DNA from: Scytolyngbya sp. HA4215-MV1
Lineage (GTDB): Bacteria; Cyanobacteriota; Cyanobacteriia; Leptolyngbyales; Leptolyngbyaceae
NCBI GenBank assembly: GCA_019359045.1
Contig: JAHHIA010000009.1
Span: 230,685 to 294,684, forward strand
Direction of reading: 5' to 3'
Length of the DNA: 64,000 nucleotides
The position numbers and the translations under genes are program-made. Shown piece after piece: positions 19,004 through 28,239 of the stretch. The notes under the pieces are model-generated. The model saw nothing but the letters and a program-made list of their open reading frames with translations. It ran no database searches and was not told the DNA's origin. Position 1 is the first letter of the stretch; each line of letters begins with the position of its first letter.

Positions 19004-19324
19004 ATGTATCAACCTGAACTCACTCTGGAAAGCAATCTACAATTCAAACAAAATCGTCTTGCGAATTGGCGGTTTGACCTGCTGCATCCTCTGCGCAACT
19101 GGCTTGAGGGCATCGATGTGCGCAACCCCGAATTGGCAAGACTGATTTGCAAGTTGATTCCAGCGCAATGCCCTTTTGAGCAAGACATCGTTTTATTCGG
19201 TCGCACAGTAGCTCATATTCCGCCTATGTGCAAATTGAACCCCTTATATGACCAGTTCGTAGGTCTACGGTTTCGGGCTTTATGTTACCTGGTCGATGAG
19301 TGTGGCGAAGAAGTTGCTGGATGA
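19004..19324 (+). CDS. Mo-dependent nitrogenase C-terminal-domain family protein
   Basis: The 106-residue protein matches the cyanobacterial family named for similarity to the C-terminus of Mo-nitrogenase: LLHPLRNWLEGIDVRN, LICKLIPAQCPFE, the FGRTVAHIPPMCKLNPLY block, and LCYLVDECGE at the end. The conserved cysteines are present. The family name does not mean the protein is part of nitrogenase; no nif genes are in the window and the function is unknown. The ATG at 19004 follows the long hairpin-rich gap. Confidence 0.8.
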   Translation: MYQPELTLESNLQFKQNRLANWRFDLLHPLRNWLEGIDVRNPELARLICKLIPAQCPFEQDIVLFGRTVAHIPPMCKLNPLYDQFVGLRFRALCYLVDECGEEVAG

Positions 19325-19439
19325 CTCAAGAATCGCTTTTTCAATGCAATCTTGCCCCTAAAAACCAGCGCAAATGAGCGCCCGTCAAAAAAACTGACGC
19401 CTTCTCGCCATCAGGTAAGCAGTTGAGGTTCGCTCTCCT

Positions 19440-21002
19440 CTACAGATTCAAATCAACTGCAATGCGATGAGCACACGCAAACCCCGAAAATGCAACTGCA
19501 TTCAATCCTTGACCCGGAAACGTACTGTCACCGACGCAATACAGCCCTGAGATGGCTGTGCGGTTGAATGGCATCCCCAATAGCCCCAATAATTTGCGCG
19601 ATGGAATGGGTCCATAAGTGCCACTATCTCGTCTTAGGAAGCGACGATGGGTGCGAGGGGTGCCAATTTCTCGATAATCGACTTGTTCAGCTAAGTTGGG
19701 TAGCACTTGCTCTAGCCGCGAAATTAGACGATCGGCTGCGTCATTTTTCTTCTGCTGGTAAGCATGAGGAGAAAGTTCTTGCCAGTCTTCAATCCAACTG
19801 GGGGTAAAGGTGTGAATAATGTGGCGATCGGGGGGAGCCAGACTGGAGTCTAAAAGTGTGGGAATCGAAACAAAAATCGTTCCTTCAGCCTCTTCTAGAC
19901 AATCCCAGTTCTCCAACAGAATATGATGACATTCTGTATCAGGAGGCAAAGCTTCAGCCTTAACTCCCAAATGTAGATTCAGGAAGCTAGGAGACTTTTG
20001 ATAGCGCTGCTGCCACTTTTTCTCTGAATTTGGCATTTCTGCTACAGGCAGGAGTTTTTCAAACGTATCCCAGCGGGTGGCATTGGAAACGATGCGCTTT
20101 GCCCGAAAAATTTTACCGGAAGACAGTTGAACGCCCATCGCCCGTCCATTTTCAGTCAAGATCCGAGTCACTCTGGATTTATAAAGAATCGTGCTACCCG
20201 CTTTCTCTAACCCTTCTACAAGTTTGAGCGCAATTTGTCCAACGCCACCCTTCGGGTAGTTAATGCCACCATAGTGGCGATCAGAAAAGACCATTCCTGC
20301 ATTGATCATGGGAGTCAAATCTGCTGGCACAACCGACCAGCAGTAGCATTCCATATCAATAAACTTCAGCAAGATGGGGTCAGAAATAAACCGCCTGGCA
20401 ATATCGCCTACATTTTGGGGCAAATATTTAACCAATCCCAAGCACGCCAGTGGGTGCTGAAAGAAAACCCGAGTCAGATATCGGGGTTCTTCTAGAGAGA
20501 GCAAATCCATGGCGTTCAGGCAATTGAACACTTTCCAGCATTCGTCGTAAAACTGTCGAATCCCTTGGGCTTCGTGAGGGAAATGTTGCGTCAGTTCTTG
20601 CAAAAAATTCTCATAGTTTCGATGGACTTTTAAGTCCAATTTATCCGGTAAATGATAATGAATCTGAACGGGATCCGCGATCGTCTCCAAGCGAACATTC
20701 ACTGCTTGTAGGGCGCGGGTTAGGAGATTCGTGGTGCCATGGTTGCCGAACCCGAAGATCATTGAAGCACCTACATCAAACCGATACCCAGCTCGCTCAA
20801 AGTAACCAGAACTCCCCCCAGGGATCACATAACTTTCTAGCACCAAGACCTTGGCGCCTTTGGCTGCCAACTGAGTTGCAGTCACTAATCCACCGATGCC
20901 TGAACCAATCACAATCGCGTCCCAAGGTTGTGACTCAGTGTGGAGTGGAGCTGTCTTAGCTGGACTAGAAAGTGTTTGCGGTAATCTGGCAGAAGCAGAC
21001 AT
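19440..21002 (-). CDS. crtH: Carotenoid cis-trans isomerase (prolycopene isomerase) CrtH
   Basis: CrtH converts poly-cis lycopene to all-trans lycopene, a step needed in darkness in cyanobacteria. The 520-residue protein has the FAD-binding start [15 protein letters not shown] near residue 30, [18 protein letters not shown], the family block [14 protein letters not shown], and a C-terminal [18 protein letters not shown] flavin motif. A probable small RNA with its own promoter and terminator lies in the leader, 112-210 bases upstream (separate entries). Confidence 0.93.
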   Translation of the reverse strand: MSASARLPQTLSSPAKTAPLHTESQPWDAIVIGSGIGGLVTATQLAAKGAKVLVLESYVIPGGSSGYFERAGYRFDVGASMIFGFGNHGTTNLLTRALQAVNVRLETIADPVQIHYHLPDKLDLKVHRNYENFLQELTQHFPHEAQGIRQFYDECWKVFNCLNAMDLLSLEEPRYLTRVFFQHPLACLGLVKYLPQNVGDIARRFISDPILLKFIDMECYCWSVVPADLTPMINAGMVFSDRHYGGINYPKGGVGQIALKLVEGLEKAGSTILYKSRVTRILTENGRAMGVQLSSGKIFRAKRIVSNATRWDTFEKLLPVAEMPNSEKKWQQRYQKSPSFLNLHLGVKAEALPPDTECHHILLENWDCLEEAEGTIFVSIPTLLDSSLAPPDRHIIHTFTPSWIEDWQELSPHAYQQKKNDAADRLISRLEQVLPNLAEQVDYREIGTPRTHRRFLRRDSGTYGPIPSRKLLGLLGMPFNRTAISGLYCVGDSTFPGQGLNAVAFSGFACAHRIAVDLNL

Positions 21003-21113
21003 GGTTCAGGCGGCGATCGTACATTTTCCAGTGTATTTCAGAAGGTTGCGTCCAAGCGCGTATTGCTGACATGTCTAGAATGTTCTTTTTCTCGGAAATG
21101 CTGCGGCATGGCT

Positions 21114-21176
21114 AAAAAAAGAGGGACTGCGCTACTGCCCAGTCCCACCTGCCGATCCTCAGAGAGGAGAACACTT
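21114..21176 (-). ncRNA. Probable ~63-nt small RNA in the crtH leader (Yfr2-like?)
   Basis: Read on the minus strand, a predicted start near 21176 gives a short RNA with a 5' hairpin (TCCTC-TCT-GAGGA, 21168-21156), a nine-base linker TCGGCAGGT, and a 7-bp GC-rich stem (GGGACTG/CAGTCCC, 21146-21123) followed by TC and seven Ts (21120-21114). The last part is a textbook rho-independent terminator. It lies before crtH, so either it is an independent RNA or an attenuator. The architecture and the linker recall Yfr2-class cyanobacterial RNAs, but that is memory and unverified. Confidence 0.7.
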
Positions 21177-21183
21177 GAGAATT

Positions 21184-21212
21184 AGTCTAAATTTATTGCG
21201 AAAGAATGTCAA
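21184..21212 (-). promoter_or_regulatory. Consensus sigma-70-type promoter for the crtH-leader RNA
   Basis: On the minus strand TTGACA (21212-21207) and TAGACT (21189-21184) are separated by exactly 17 bases. The -35 is perfect and the -10 keeps TA---T. A start 7 bases downstream falls at about 21176, just before the small RNA's first hairpin. Confidence 0.75.
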
Positions 21213-21361
21213 TACTTAATGCAAATCTTTTTCAATAGAGCTTAGCCTTTGGACTTGATCTTCTTTCGCTTCAGCCAAAGTTTAGAAACGGGGAACCCGC
21301 ACGATTGGGCTGGAACAGAGTATGATGGTTGCGTTTTACATTGTCCGAGCGATCGCCCCCA

Positions 21362-22039
21362 ATGGCTCCTCAACTCCGCGTTAATGTTCCCAATCACCCC
21401 CTAATCCGGCACTGGTTAGCAGTCGCGCGCGATGCGGCAACACCCACCCCTTTGTTTCGCAGTGCAATGACCGAAATGGGGCGTTGGCTTACCTATGAGG
21501 CAATTCGGGATGAGGCTGTCGGAGCCTGGTTGCCGACCCTGGAAGTCATGGTAGAGACGCCCTTGGCTCCTTGCCCAGGCACGTTTATTAATCCAGAGGT
21601 GCCGATGGTGGTCGTCCCAATTTTGCGCGCAGGATTGGCGCTTTTAGACGGCGCTCAAGCATTGCTTCCCCTGGCATCGATTTATCACATTGGTTTAGCA
21701 CGAGATGAAGAGACTCTGGAAGCAAGCTGCTATCTCAACAAATTGCCAGCATTCTTTGATCCCCAGACACGGGTCTTGATTACGGAGCCAATGTTGGCAA
21801 CAGGAGGAACGATCATTTCTGTGATGAGCGAGTTGACAGCACGAGGGGTTGATCCTGCCTTCACGCGCATTATTTCGGTGGTCGCTGCGCCTCTTGCTTT
21901 ACAAAAATTGGGAGGTCTCTATCCCACTCTGAATCTTTACCTGGGAGCGATCGATGAGGGCTTGAATGACCGAGGATTTATTGTGCCGGGGCTGGGTGAT
22001 GCGGGCGATCGTACCTTTGGCACACTGAATCACGAGTAA
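21362..22039 (+). CDS. upp: Uracil phosphoribosyltransferase
   Basis: Upp salvages uracil to UMP using PRPP. The 225-residue product starts MAPQLRVNVPNHPLIRHWL and has VPILRAGLALLDGAQ and the VLITEPMLATGGTI PRPP-binding loop. It differs from the classical E. coli-type sequence (P-M-L-A-T-G-G replaces the usual D-P-M-L-A-T-G-G acid), a variation common in this cyanobacterial subgroup as I recall. The ATG at 21362 is chosen over a GTG/TTG-type extension at 21329. Confidence 0.88.
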   Translation: MAPQLRVNVPNHPLIRHWLAVARDAATPTPLFRSAMTEMGRWLTYEAIRDEAVGAWLPTLEVMVETPLAPCPGTFINPEVPMVVVPILRAGLALLDGAQALLPLASIYHIGLARDEETLEASCYLNKLPAFFDPQTRVLITEPMLATGGTIISVMSELTARGVDPAFTRIISVVAAPLALQKLGGLYPTLNLYLGAIDEGLNDRGFIVPGLGDAGDRTFGTLNHE

Positions 22040-22150
22040 GCACCTCGGTGTAATCTAGGCAGCGGGATCTTGCCACACGGTATGCAGGTCAGCAGACTGC
22101 GGTTAAGCTGAAGATAGAAAATCCGGTGATGTTAATACTGAAGATTAGCG

Positions 22151-22492
22151 ATGAGTCAGCGAGATAATTTTTCAGGCGGGTTTGTTTTGGGAGCCATCTT
22201 CGGAGGAGTAGTCGGTGGCATTTTAGGAGCGACGCTCGTCTCTCGCCAATTGGGACAAGGAGAAGGAGATGGAGAAGATTTGAGTGCTGGCTTACCTGAA
22301 GCAAAGGCAACTAAGGGGAGAAGCTTTTTTAAGCCGCCAACTGAGCAAGGAATTGAGGCAGCACGGCAGGGGCTAGAAGATAAAATTGCGCAACTCAATG
22401 ATGCGATCGATGATGTCCGGCAGCAGTTGAGTAATGTCAACCATAATGGGATAGAAGTCGGCGGTGAGCGAGCGCTGGCAAAAGATCCCTAA
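22151..22492 (+). CDS. Small single-pass membrane protein with coiled-coil tail
   Basis: The 113-residue product has a glycine-rich hydrophobic segment (GFVLGAIFGGVVGGILGATLV, residues ~10-30) with GxxxG spacing, then a polar region and a helical C-terminal part (IEAARQGLEDKIAQLNDAID) likely to form a coiled coil. This is the layout of YtxH-like and other small conserved cyanobacterial membrane proteins; no function is known to me. Confidence 0.75.
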   Translation: MSQRDNFSGGFVLGAIFGGVVGGILGATLVSRQLGQGEGDGEDLSAGLPEAKATKGRSFFKPPTEQGIEAARQGLEDKIAQLNDAIDDVRQQLSNVNHNGIEVGGERALAKDP

Positions 22493-22751
22493 AAAACTGC
22501 TTGGCATCTTTACAATTCACGCACCTGTTGCAAGATTGGGTTAGTACTGGCAATCGTACGATTTCGATATGAAATGGAGTGTAGTTGGTGGAGCGATGAT
22601 CACCCAACTGTTTGTATCTCAATCTCCAGTTCGCAAAGCATCCAGAACTCAGCGTGTCAAGCCTGAATTGGCGCCTCGTCGGTATACTAGTTTCATCGCA
22701 TTGAAATTCAAATTAGAATCCTCAACCTTAATTAAGGAGACCGCTTAGTCT

Positions 22752-23024
22752 ATGTCTTTTGCGTTTCAGGCACTGAGTACCTTTCTCTCGATCTACACCC
22801 TACTTTTGGTAATTCGAGTTCTTTTGACTTGGTTTCCCAATATCAACTGGTACGATCAGCCCTTCACGACCTTGAGCCAGCTAACAGACCCCTATCTCAA
22901 TCTGTTCCGCTCCATTATTCCACCGCTAGGTGGAATGGATTTTTCTCCGATTCTGGCTTTTTTGGTGCTGCAATTAATCACTCAAATGGTGAATGGTCTT
23001 TCTGCGGGACAATTCTCCTTATAG
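22752..23024 (+). CDS. YggT-family membrane protein
   Basis: The 90-residue protein has two membrane helices joined by the family's signature: RVLLTWFPNINW, then LTDPYLNLFRSIIPPLGGMDFSPILAFL. YggT proteins (Ycf19 in plastids) are implicated in thylakoid or division-related membrane organisation; the exact role here is not readable. AGGAGA lies 11 nt before the ATG. The hydrolase gene follows after 49 bases and may be co-transcribed. Confidence 0.9.
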   Translation: MSFAFQALSTFLSIYTLLLVIRVLLTWFPNINWYDQPFTTLSQLTDPYLNLFRSIIPPLGGMDFSPILAFLVLQLITQMVNGLSAGQFSL

Positions 23025-23073
23025 CTGGGCGTCACTGTCTCAGGTTTAAAAGTGCTGCTAGACAAGCAACCCC

Positions 23074-23928
23074 ATGATTGAAAAAGCAATTGTCAGAGTT
23101 AATCTAGATTTTGACGGCTTGCAGAAAGATTTGCATCCTGCTGCATATCTGGAATTAGGCAAGGGGCCCAAGTTGCTCATGTTGCACGGTTTTATGGGAG
23201 ATGCAACCTGTTGGCAGCCGTTGATGACTCGACTGAGGGCTCACTATCATTGTGTCAGTCTGGATTTGATGGGGTTTGGAGAATCTGCCAAACCTAAAAT
23301 TCGCTATGACGTTGCCAAAGAAGTCAGCTTTGTTCGTCAAGTTGTCGAGAAGTTGGCGCTCGATCCCTGTTATATTTTGGGGCATTCTTTCGGGGGCTGG
23401 GTTGCATCAGCCTATGCGTTGCAATATCCCTCTGCGGTGCAGGGGCTAATTTTGGCAGCCGCAGCAGGTATTCGAGATGATAGCTTTTGTGGTCGCTATG
23501 ACCATTTACGCCCCCTATTGTGGACAACGCCGCTGGTGGATTGGTTGCTGGCAATTCTGAAACCAATTGCCGCGATCGCTGGGCAACAAGCAACGCTTAG
23601 TCAGCTACACTGGTTCCGGCGAGAATTGATGGTACAGCCTGCACCCCGATCGTTCTTGCTCGATCGTCTGCGTCCAGAAGATGCCGTGGATACTGTTGAA
23701 AAAGAAATTCACCGCCTGCGGGTGCCGACCTTGGTGATTACGGGCGATCGCGATGAAACTATCCCACTCTGGCATTCCCAAACTTATGCCCGTGAAATTC
23801 CTGGTGCCCAACTGGTCACAATTCCCGAGGCTGACCACGCCCTGCCACAACACTACGCCGATGAACTCGCAGCTCTTATTCTGAAGCACATTCCTGATGA
23901 TCTACACGCCCAAACGATTGTTCGGTAG
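23074..23928 (+). CDS. Alpha/beta-fold hydrolase
   Basis: The 284-residue protein has a complete alpha/beta hydrolase triad context: HGFMGDATCW (oxyanion HG), nucleophile elbow GHSFGG near residue 107, the acid in TGDRDETIP, and the catalytic His in EADHALP near the C-terminus. It lacks a signal peptide. Substrate is unknown; similar cyanobacterial proteins are annotated as esterases or as haloalkane-dehalogenase-like without evidence. A long palindromic repeat follows the stop. Confidence 0.88.
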   Translation: MIEKAIVRVNLDFDGLQKDLHPAAYLELGKGPKLLMLHGFMGDATCWQPLMTRLRAHYHCVSLDLMGFGESAKPKIRYDVAKEVSFVRQVVEKLALDPCYILGHSFGGWVASAYALQYPSAVQGLILAAAAGIRDDSFCGRYDHLRPLLWTTPLVDWLLAILKPIAAIAGQQATLSQLHWFRRELMVQPAPRSFLLDRLRPEDAVDTVEKEIHRLRVPTLVITGDRDETIPLWHSQTYAREIPGAQLVTIPEADHALPQHYADELAALILKHIPDDLHAQTIVR

Positions 23929-23940
23929 TGCTTCAAAGGT

Positions 23941-24012
23941 GTTGTTTGTATTTTTGAAAGCTTTGCTGAGCAAAGCTTTCAAAAATACAAACAACATGTC
24001 TACCACATAACC
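23941..24012. repeat. 26-bp perfect palindromic element with conserved flank (copy A)
   Basis: Arms of 26 bases (23941-23966 and 23970-23995) are perfectly complementary around a TGA loop; the inner part reads TTTTTGAAAGCTTTGC. The right flank ACATGTCTACCACATAACCC is shared with copy C at 45513 and partly with copy B at 41867. It follows the hydrolase stop by 13 bases and could act as a bidirectional terminator, but the shared non-palindromic flank argues for a dispersed element. Confidence 0.8.
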
Positions 24013-24243
24013 CGATTGTTCCAGGGTAGATGATTGTCTGGATAGCAATTGGTCAAGTCTTTCACAAGCTACAATCTTAAATCTGCAATCTATTAATTGA
24101 GCTTGCTGCTGCCCCTGATCCTAGACATGCTTCAGCAGGCTTCAAACGCTAGAGCAGATATAGCCAGCGTTCTGTCAGACACCTTAATGCAGACAGAACA
24201 GATTGAGCATCGATCGAATTGATTTTTATTTTTTAGAGTAATA

Positions 24244-25617
24244 ATGGTGGCTGCATCTCCTCGCCAACTGGCATTTCTAGCACTTCGGGCAGTCCATCGA
24301 GGAGCATTTGCAGATGTCGCATTAGATAGAGTGCTCGATCACACTAAACTGGGCGCATCCGATCGGCGTTTGCTGACCGAGCTAGTGTATGGTAGCGTTC
24401 GCCGACAACGCACCCTAGATGCTTTAATTAACCAGTTGGCAAAGAAAAAAGCCTCGCAACAGTCTCCCGACTTGCGTTTGCTGTTCCATTTGGGGTTGTA
24501 TCAACTGCGCTATCTGACCCAGGTGCCAGTTTCAGCCGCGGTCAACACTACGGTCGATTTGGCAAAGCACAACGGACTGGCAGGGCTGGCAGGATTTGTT
24601 AATGGTTTATTGCGTCAATATATTCGGTTGACTGAGACCCAGAGCAACCCCTTGGATGATGTATTACAACTACCCGAAAACCCGATCTCGCGGCTAGGTG
24701 TGCTGCATAGCTACCCGGATTGGATCATTCAAGTATGGCTAGATCAATTTGGAGCAGCAGAAACCGAGAAGCTTTGTCTCTGGTTTAATCAACCACCCAC
24801 GATCGATTTGCGGGTGAATCCCTTACGTGTTGACATAGAAACGGTCGAGTCTGCGATGCAGTCTGCGGGGATTGCAGTGAAACGGTTGCCAGGATTACCC
24901 CAAGCGTTGCGCTTACCTGCAAGTGTAGGAGCAATTCATGAACTACCTGGCTTCGCCGAAGGGTGGTGGATGGTTCAAGATAGCAGTGCTCAGCTCGTTG
25001 CCCATTTAGTCGATCCCCAACCTGGAGAAATGATTGTGGATGCTTGTGCAGCTCCAGGAGGCAAGGCACTACATCTCGCAGAATTGATGCAAGATCAGGG
25101 CACCGTTTGGGCGTGCGATCGCACCCGCTCTCGGTTAAAAAAGCTGGAGCAAAATGCCAAGCGATTACAGCTGACCTCTGTACGACAGCAACTCGGAGAT
25201 AGTTGTAAGCTGACCCAATTTCACGGTCAGGCAGATCGGGTGTTAGTGGATGCTCCTTGTTCGGGACTAGGAACCCTCCACCGTCATGCAGACGCGCGTT
25301 GGAGGCAAACACCTGAGACAGTGCAGGAGCTTGCCCTGCTGCAAGGACAACTACTGCGACAGTCTGCCACATGGGTCAAGCCTGGAGGGTACCTGGTCTA
25401 TGCCACTTGCACCCTGCACCCAGCAGAGAATGAAGCAGTGATTCAAGCTTTTTTGTTAGAACATCCTCATTGGCAAGTTGATTACACCCTTACCCATGAA
25501 ATAATTGCTGCCTTTCTCGATCCAGCTGGCTGGATCAAGATTTTGCCGCACCATCATTCAATGGATGGTTTTTTTATGACTCGACTCCAGCGATCGACCA
25601 TGGCATACGTTACGTGA
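24244..25617 (+). CDS. rsmB: 16S rRNA (cytosine-967-C5)-methyltransferase RsmB
   Basis: RsmB makes m5C967 in 16S rRNA. The 457-residue product has an N-terminal NusB-like domain (ALRAVHRGAFADVALD, DRRLLTELVYGSVRR) and a C-terminal SAM-dependent Rossmann domain with DACAAPGGKALHLAEL (motif I), DAPCSGLGTLHRH (motif IV with the Pro-Cys catalytic pair) and YATCTLHPAENE (motif VI with the Thr-Cys nucleophile). All catalytic elements are intact. Confidence 0.95.
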   Translation: MVAASPRQLAFLALRAVHRGAFADVALDRVLDHTKLGASDRRLLTELVYGSVRRQRTLDALINQLAKKKASQQSPDLRLLFHLGLYQLRYLTQVPVSAAVNTTVDLAKHNGLAGLAGFVNGLLRQYIRLTETQSNPLDDVLQLPENPISRLGVLHSYPDWIIQVWLDQFGAAETEKLCLWFNQPPTIDLRVNPLRVDIETVESAMQSAGIAVKRLPGLPQALRLPASVGAIHELPGFAEGWWMVQDSSAQLVAHLVDPQPGEMIVDACAAPGGKALHLAELMQDQGTVWACDRTRSRLKKLEQNAKRLQLTSVRQQLGDSCKLTQFHGQADRVLVDAPCSGLGTLHRHADARWRQTPETVQELALLQGQLLRQSATWVKPGGYLVYATCTLHPAENEAVIQAFLLEHPHWQVDYTLTHEIIAAFLDPAGWIKILPHHHSMDGFFMTRLQRSTMAYVT

Positions 25618-25642
25618 CGTTGCATTCTAAATCAGAGTTGGA

Positions 25643-25663
25643 GTGTAGGGTGTAGGGTGTAGA
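25643..25663 (+). repeat. Heptanucleotide tandem repeat
   Basis: Three consecutive GTGTAGG-type units lie between rsmB and the TerB-like gene. Short heptameric tandem repeats of this kind are common in filamentous cyanobacterial intergenic DNA. Confidence 0.7.
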
Positions 25664-25706
25664 AAATTTCTCTATCCAACCTCTACTTTTAACCGACTAG
25701 AAAGAA

Positions 25707-26126
25707 ATGTCTGCCGATCCCAAGGTCACAACCCTGATTAAAATTCTGATTGGTGCCGCCTGGATTGACGGCACCGTCCAAGCGCAAGAACGGGAGTATT
25801 TGCACCGCATTGTCAAAGAAAAAGGCGTTGAAAATGAGCTAGAGATTCAACCCTTACTTTACGAATACAGACCCGTCAAACCAGAAGAATGTTATGACTG
25901 GATCCAGGAATACCTGGGCGAATCTCCCGATTCCGAAAGCTGCCAGAGGCTAATTGAAGAGATTAGCGCAATGATTTACAGTGATGGCGAGGTCGCGAGC
26001 GAAGAGGCAAAACTATTAACCAATTTGCAGCAACTGGACCCAGCAAACGCACCGGCTGATGGCTCAAATGCCGTACTCAAAGCAGTTAGACAGCTGTACA
26101 AGCGATGGACTGCAAATTTGCAATAG
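25707..26126 (+). CDS. TerB-like (tellurite-resistance B fold) protein
   Basis: The 139-residue helical protein has the double TerB half-repeat: LIGAAWIDGTVQAQEREYLHRIV near residue 10 and ISAMIYSDGEVASEEAKLLTNL near residue 85, each with an acidic cluster as in TerB. TerB-fold proteins bind metal at membranes in tellurite/stress systems, but stand-alone cyanobacterial copies have no proven function. It is 90 bases after rsmB. Confidence 0.75.
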   Translation: MSADPKVTTLIKILIGAAWIDGTVQAQEREYLHRIVKEKGVENELEIQPLLYEYRPVKPEECYDWIQEYLGESPDSESCQRLIEEISAMIYSDGEVASEEAKLLTNLQQLDPANAPADGSNAVLKAVRQLYKRWTANLQ

Positions 26127-26166
26127 CCGTCCATTGCTTGCAATCGCTCACCTGAGAATTTACTAC

Positions 26167-26367
26167 TTAGAGACCCGGAGTTTCCTCTTTCTTGATTTCT
26201 GGAACAATGTCGGGACGATCTTTGTCTTCCCAACCCGCTGGACGCTTGGAGTTATACCAAGCGATCGAGCCGATTGAGACAGCGGCAATAAATCCAACCA
26301 CATAAACAGCGGTAAATGCTGTAGGAAACTGGCTTCCAGCAACCGACACATCCATCAGAATATTCAT
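26167..26367 (-). CDS. Small single-helix membrane protein, possibly photosystem II assembly protein Psb35
   Basis: The 66-residue product starts at ATG 26367 behind AAGGAG (upstream Gln/Lys-rich codons are unlikely). It has one membrane helix (AFTAVYVVGFIAAVSIGSIAWY) followed by NSKRPAGWEDKDRPD and a short acidic tail ending EETPGL. I recall strongly conserved cyanobacterial proteins with this N-S-K-R-P-x-G-W-E-x-K-x-R-P motif, and one named Psb35 that stabilises the CP47 module; I am not certain this is the same family. Confidence 0.7.
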   Translation of the reverse strand: MNILMDVSVAGSQFPTAFTAVYVVGFIAAVSIGSIAWYNSKRPAGWEDKDRPDIVPEIKKEETPGL

Positions 26368-26548
26368 TCGTAACTCCTTGAATTGCTTGAGTTGTTTGAA
26401 TTGTTGTCCTTGAGATAGGCTACTCAAGTTAGCCTATCAAGGCTATTCAATGCGGACATCTTCCACAAGCTTGATCATTCTGTCTCCCAGGGAAGAGAAC
26501 GAGTAAAGCCGTGCGCATATGACTGTACAGTGTGGGTCAATCATCCTA

Positions 26549-26583
26549 GCCCAGGGTCTTAGCCATAAAATCCTGGGCGTTTT
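26549..26583 (+). terminator. Orphan terminator-like hairpin
   Basis: GCCCAGG (26549-26555) pairs with CCTGGGC (26572-26578) and is followed by GTTTTGC. It reads as a terminator on the plus strand, where no gene ends nearby (the closest plus gene ends at 26126, beyond an opposing gene). It may end a small RNA starting after 26427 or be chance. Confidence 0.45.
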
Positions 26584-26625
26584 GCTAGTTCAGTCTAAGA
26601 AAGTAACCCGATCTCTCGCTATTCT

Positions 26626-26958
26626 TTACTTTGCAAGATGATTGATTGACTCAGGCACCTTCCAGGAATATCCCAGTTCGTCTGGAATTGCCCAACTGGA
26701 TTCGATGTCTTCAGACAAAACTATAAAAGCTGATGGCTCCCAAGGCTCTTCGCGATAGAGGACATATTGGGCACTTTGACTCGCGTAGCCAATATAATTT
26801 CCCATCAGAAAGTAGACTCCCATCATCGCCGCAGCCGCCATTGCTACTAGCGTGCCCGCTAGCATCAGTGAGAACTCACGCTGTTGCATTGCCTCTTGCA
26901 TCAAGTGCAGAGACCAAGCAACCAGAGCGACTACAATGATAAGAATTACAACCATCAT
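26626..26958 (-). CDS. Small two-helix membrane protein, unknown function
   Basis: From ATG 26958 the 110-residue product has two hydrophobic segments (VVILIIVVALVAWSLHLM, and MLAGTLVAMAAAAMMGVYFLMG) followed by an acidic/aromatic soluble tail with YVLYREEPWEPSAF. I do not recognise a family. The downstream tail without charge bias suggests an exposed domain on one side of the membrane. Confidence 0.55.
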   Translation of the reverse strand: MMVVILIIVVALVAWSLHLMQEAMQQREFSLMLAGTLVAMAAAAMMGVYFLMGNYIGYASQSAQYVLYREEPWEPSAFIVLSEDIESSWAIPDELGYSWKVPESINHLAK

Positions 26959-27188
26959 GGTTACATAGTGTAACAAATCCTCAGAAAGTTGTCTTCGGTT
27001 TCAATCATTGAAAAGTGGAAAATTCTATAAAGAAATTTTGGTAGCGAGACTGCTGAAGCAGAAGAGAATTGGCGATCGCGGAACAATCGCTGAACAGTTA
27101 ATTCCCATCTCTCGACAGACCAGATTACCAAGCCAAAATCCAGCAAGATATTCAGTCGATGATGCGTGGTCCAAGCTAGCCAACTGCC

Positions 27189-27959
27189 CTAAACCACTCG
27201 TATAGGCACCTGATGTGCTACCAGGTCGGCTTTGATTTCAGCCACCGTGAGTTGACCATAATGCAGCAGTGAGGCGAGTAGCGCAGCTTCTGCTTTACCT
27301 ACTGTTAGAGCCGCTCGAATATGTTCGCAGTTACCTGCCCCTCCTGAAGCAATCACTGGAATCTGAACTTGTTCCGCGATCGTGCGTGTCAGTTCCAGGT
27401 CATAACCTGCCTGAGTCCCATCAGCATCCATACTGGTAACCAGCAATTCGCCCGCTCCACGGTGTTCCACTTCCTTTGCCCAGGCGATCGCATCCAGTCC
27501 GGTATTTTCACGTCCCCCCCTGACATAAACATCCCAGCCTGGATTGGCTGGGTTAGGGCGACGACGCGCATCGATCGCCACCACAATACATTGATTACCG
27601 AAGCGATCGCTGGCGCGGTTCAACAGATCGGGATCTCGAACTGCCGCCGAATTAATACTGACCTTGTCTGCCCCAGCCCGCAATAATTCTTTAATTGTTT
27701 CTAAGCTTTGAATACCGCCACCCACCGTCAGTGGAATAAACACCTGCTCAGCCGTGCGATAGACCACATCAAAAATAATATTGCGATCTTCGTGGGTGGC
27801 GGTGATATCCAAAAACACCAGCTCGTCTGCACCCGCCTGATTGTAGACCTGTGCCAGCTCCACTGGATCGCCCGCATCCTTCAAATTTACAAAGTTGATT
27901 CCTTTCACTACCCGTCCCGCTTTGACATCCAGGCAAGGCAGAATTCGTTTTGCCAGCAT
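27189..27959 (-). CDS. hisF: Imidazole glycerol phosphate synthase, cyclase subunit HisF
   Basis: HisF is the TIM-barrel cyclase that, with HisH, makes imidazole glycerol phosphate and AICAR in histidine synthesis. The 256-residue product begins [20 protein letters not shown] (catalytic Asp11), has [16 protein letters not shown] (second catalytic Asp region) and VIASGGAGN. It stands alone here, as is usual for scattered his genes in cyanobacteria. Confidence 0.97.
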   Translation of the reverse strand: MLAKRILPCLDVKAGRVVKGINFVNLKDAGDPVELAQVYNQAGADELVFLDITATHEDRNIIFDVVYRTAEQVFIPLTVGGGIQSLETIKELLRAGADKVSINSAAVRDPDLLNRASDRFGNQCIVVAIDARRRPNPANPGWDVYVRGGRENTGLDAIAWAKEVEHRGAGELLVTSMDADGTQAGYDLELTRTIAEQVQIPVIASGGAGNCEHIRAALTVGKAEAALLASLLHYGQLTVAEIKADLVAHQVPIRVV

Positions 27960-28044
27960 TGCTCAATTTTCTGTTTCTCTACAAGCTTAATAGTACGCAA
28001 CATCCTGGTAAACTTTGGATTGGTTCGTCAGTTTTGGAGTTGCG

Positions 28045-28239
28045 ATGGAAGTAGGTCAGAAAGTTCGTGTCTGCCGCCTTAGAGATCGGGTATCCCCAGA
28101 AATTGCTCAAAAACTAGGTCAAGTCGGAACCATTATCGGCTTCAAGATGACCGATGGCAGCGGTGTTGGAGTTATGGTTCAGTTTGAAGATAAATCAAAG
28201 ATCTGGTTCTTTGAAGACGAATTGGATGATGCGCCTTAG
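28045..28239 (+). CDS. DUF2862-type small protein
   Basis: The 64-residue product starts at ATG 28045 with a GGAG eight bases upstream. It reads as a small beta-barrel/SH3-like fold: MEVGQKVRVCRLRDRVS, LGQVGTIIGFKMTDGSG, and VQFEDKSKIWFFEDEL at the end. This matches a conserved cyanobacterial domain of unknown function (DUF2862 as I remember it). The fold resembles PsaE and FeoA-like mini-domains, so a protein- or RNA-binding role is possible but unproven. Confidence 0.75.
   Translation: MEVGQKVRVCRLRDRVSPEIAQKLGQVGTIIGFKMTDGSGVGVMVQFEDKSKIWFFEDELDDAP

Noticed and set aside
22569..22748. 59-codon open frame ending 3 bases before yggT
   Set aside because: No ribosome site, no membrane or domain pattern, and the composition is like spacer; a chance frame is more likely than a small protein.
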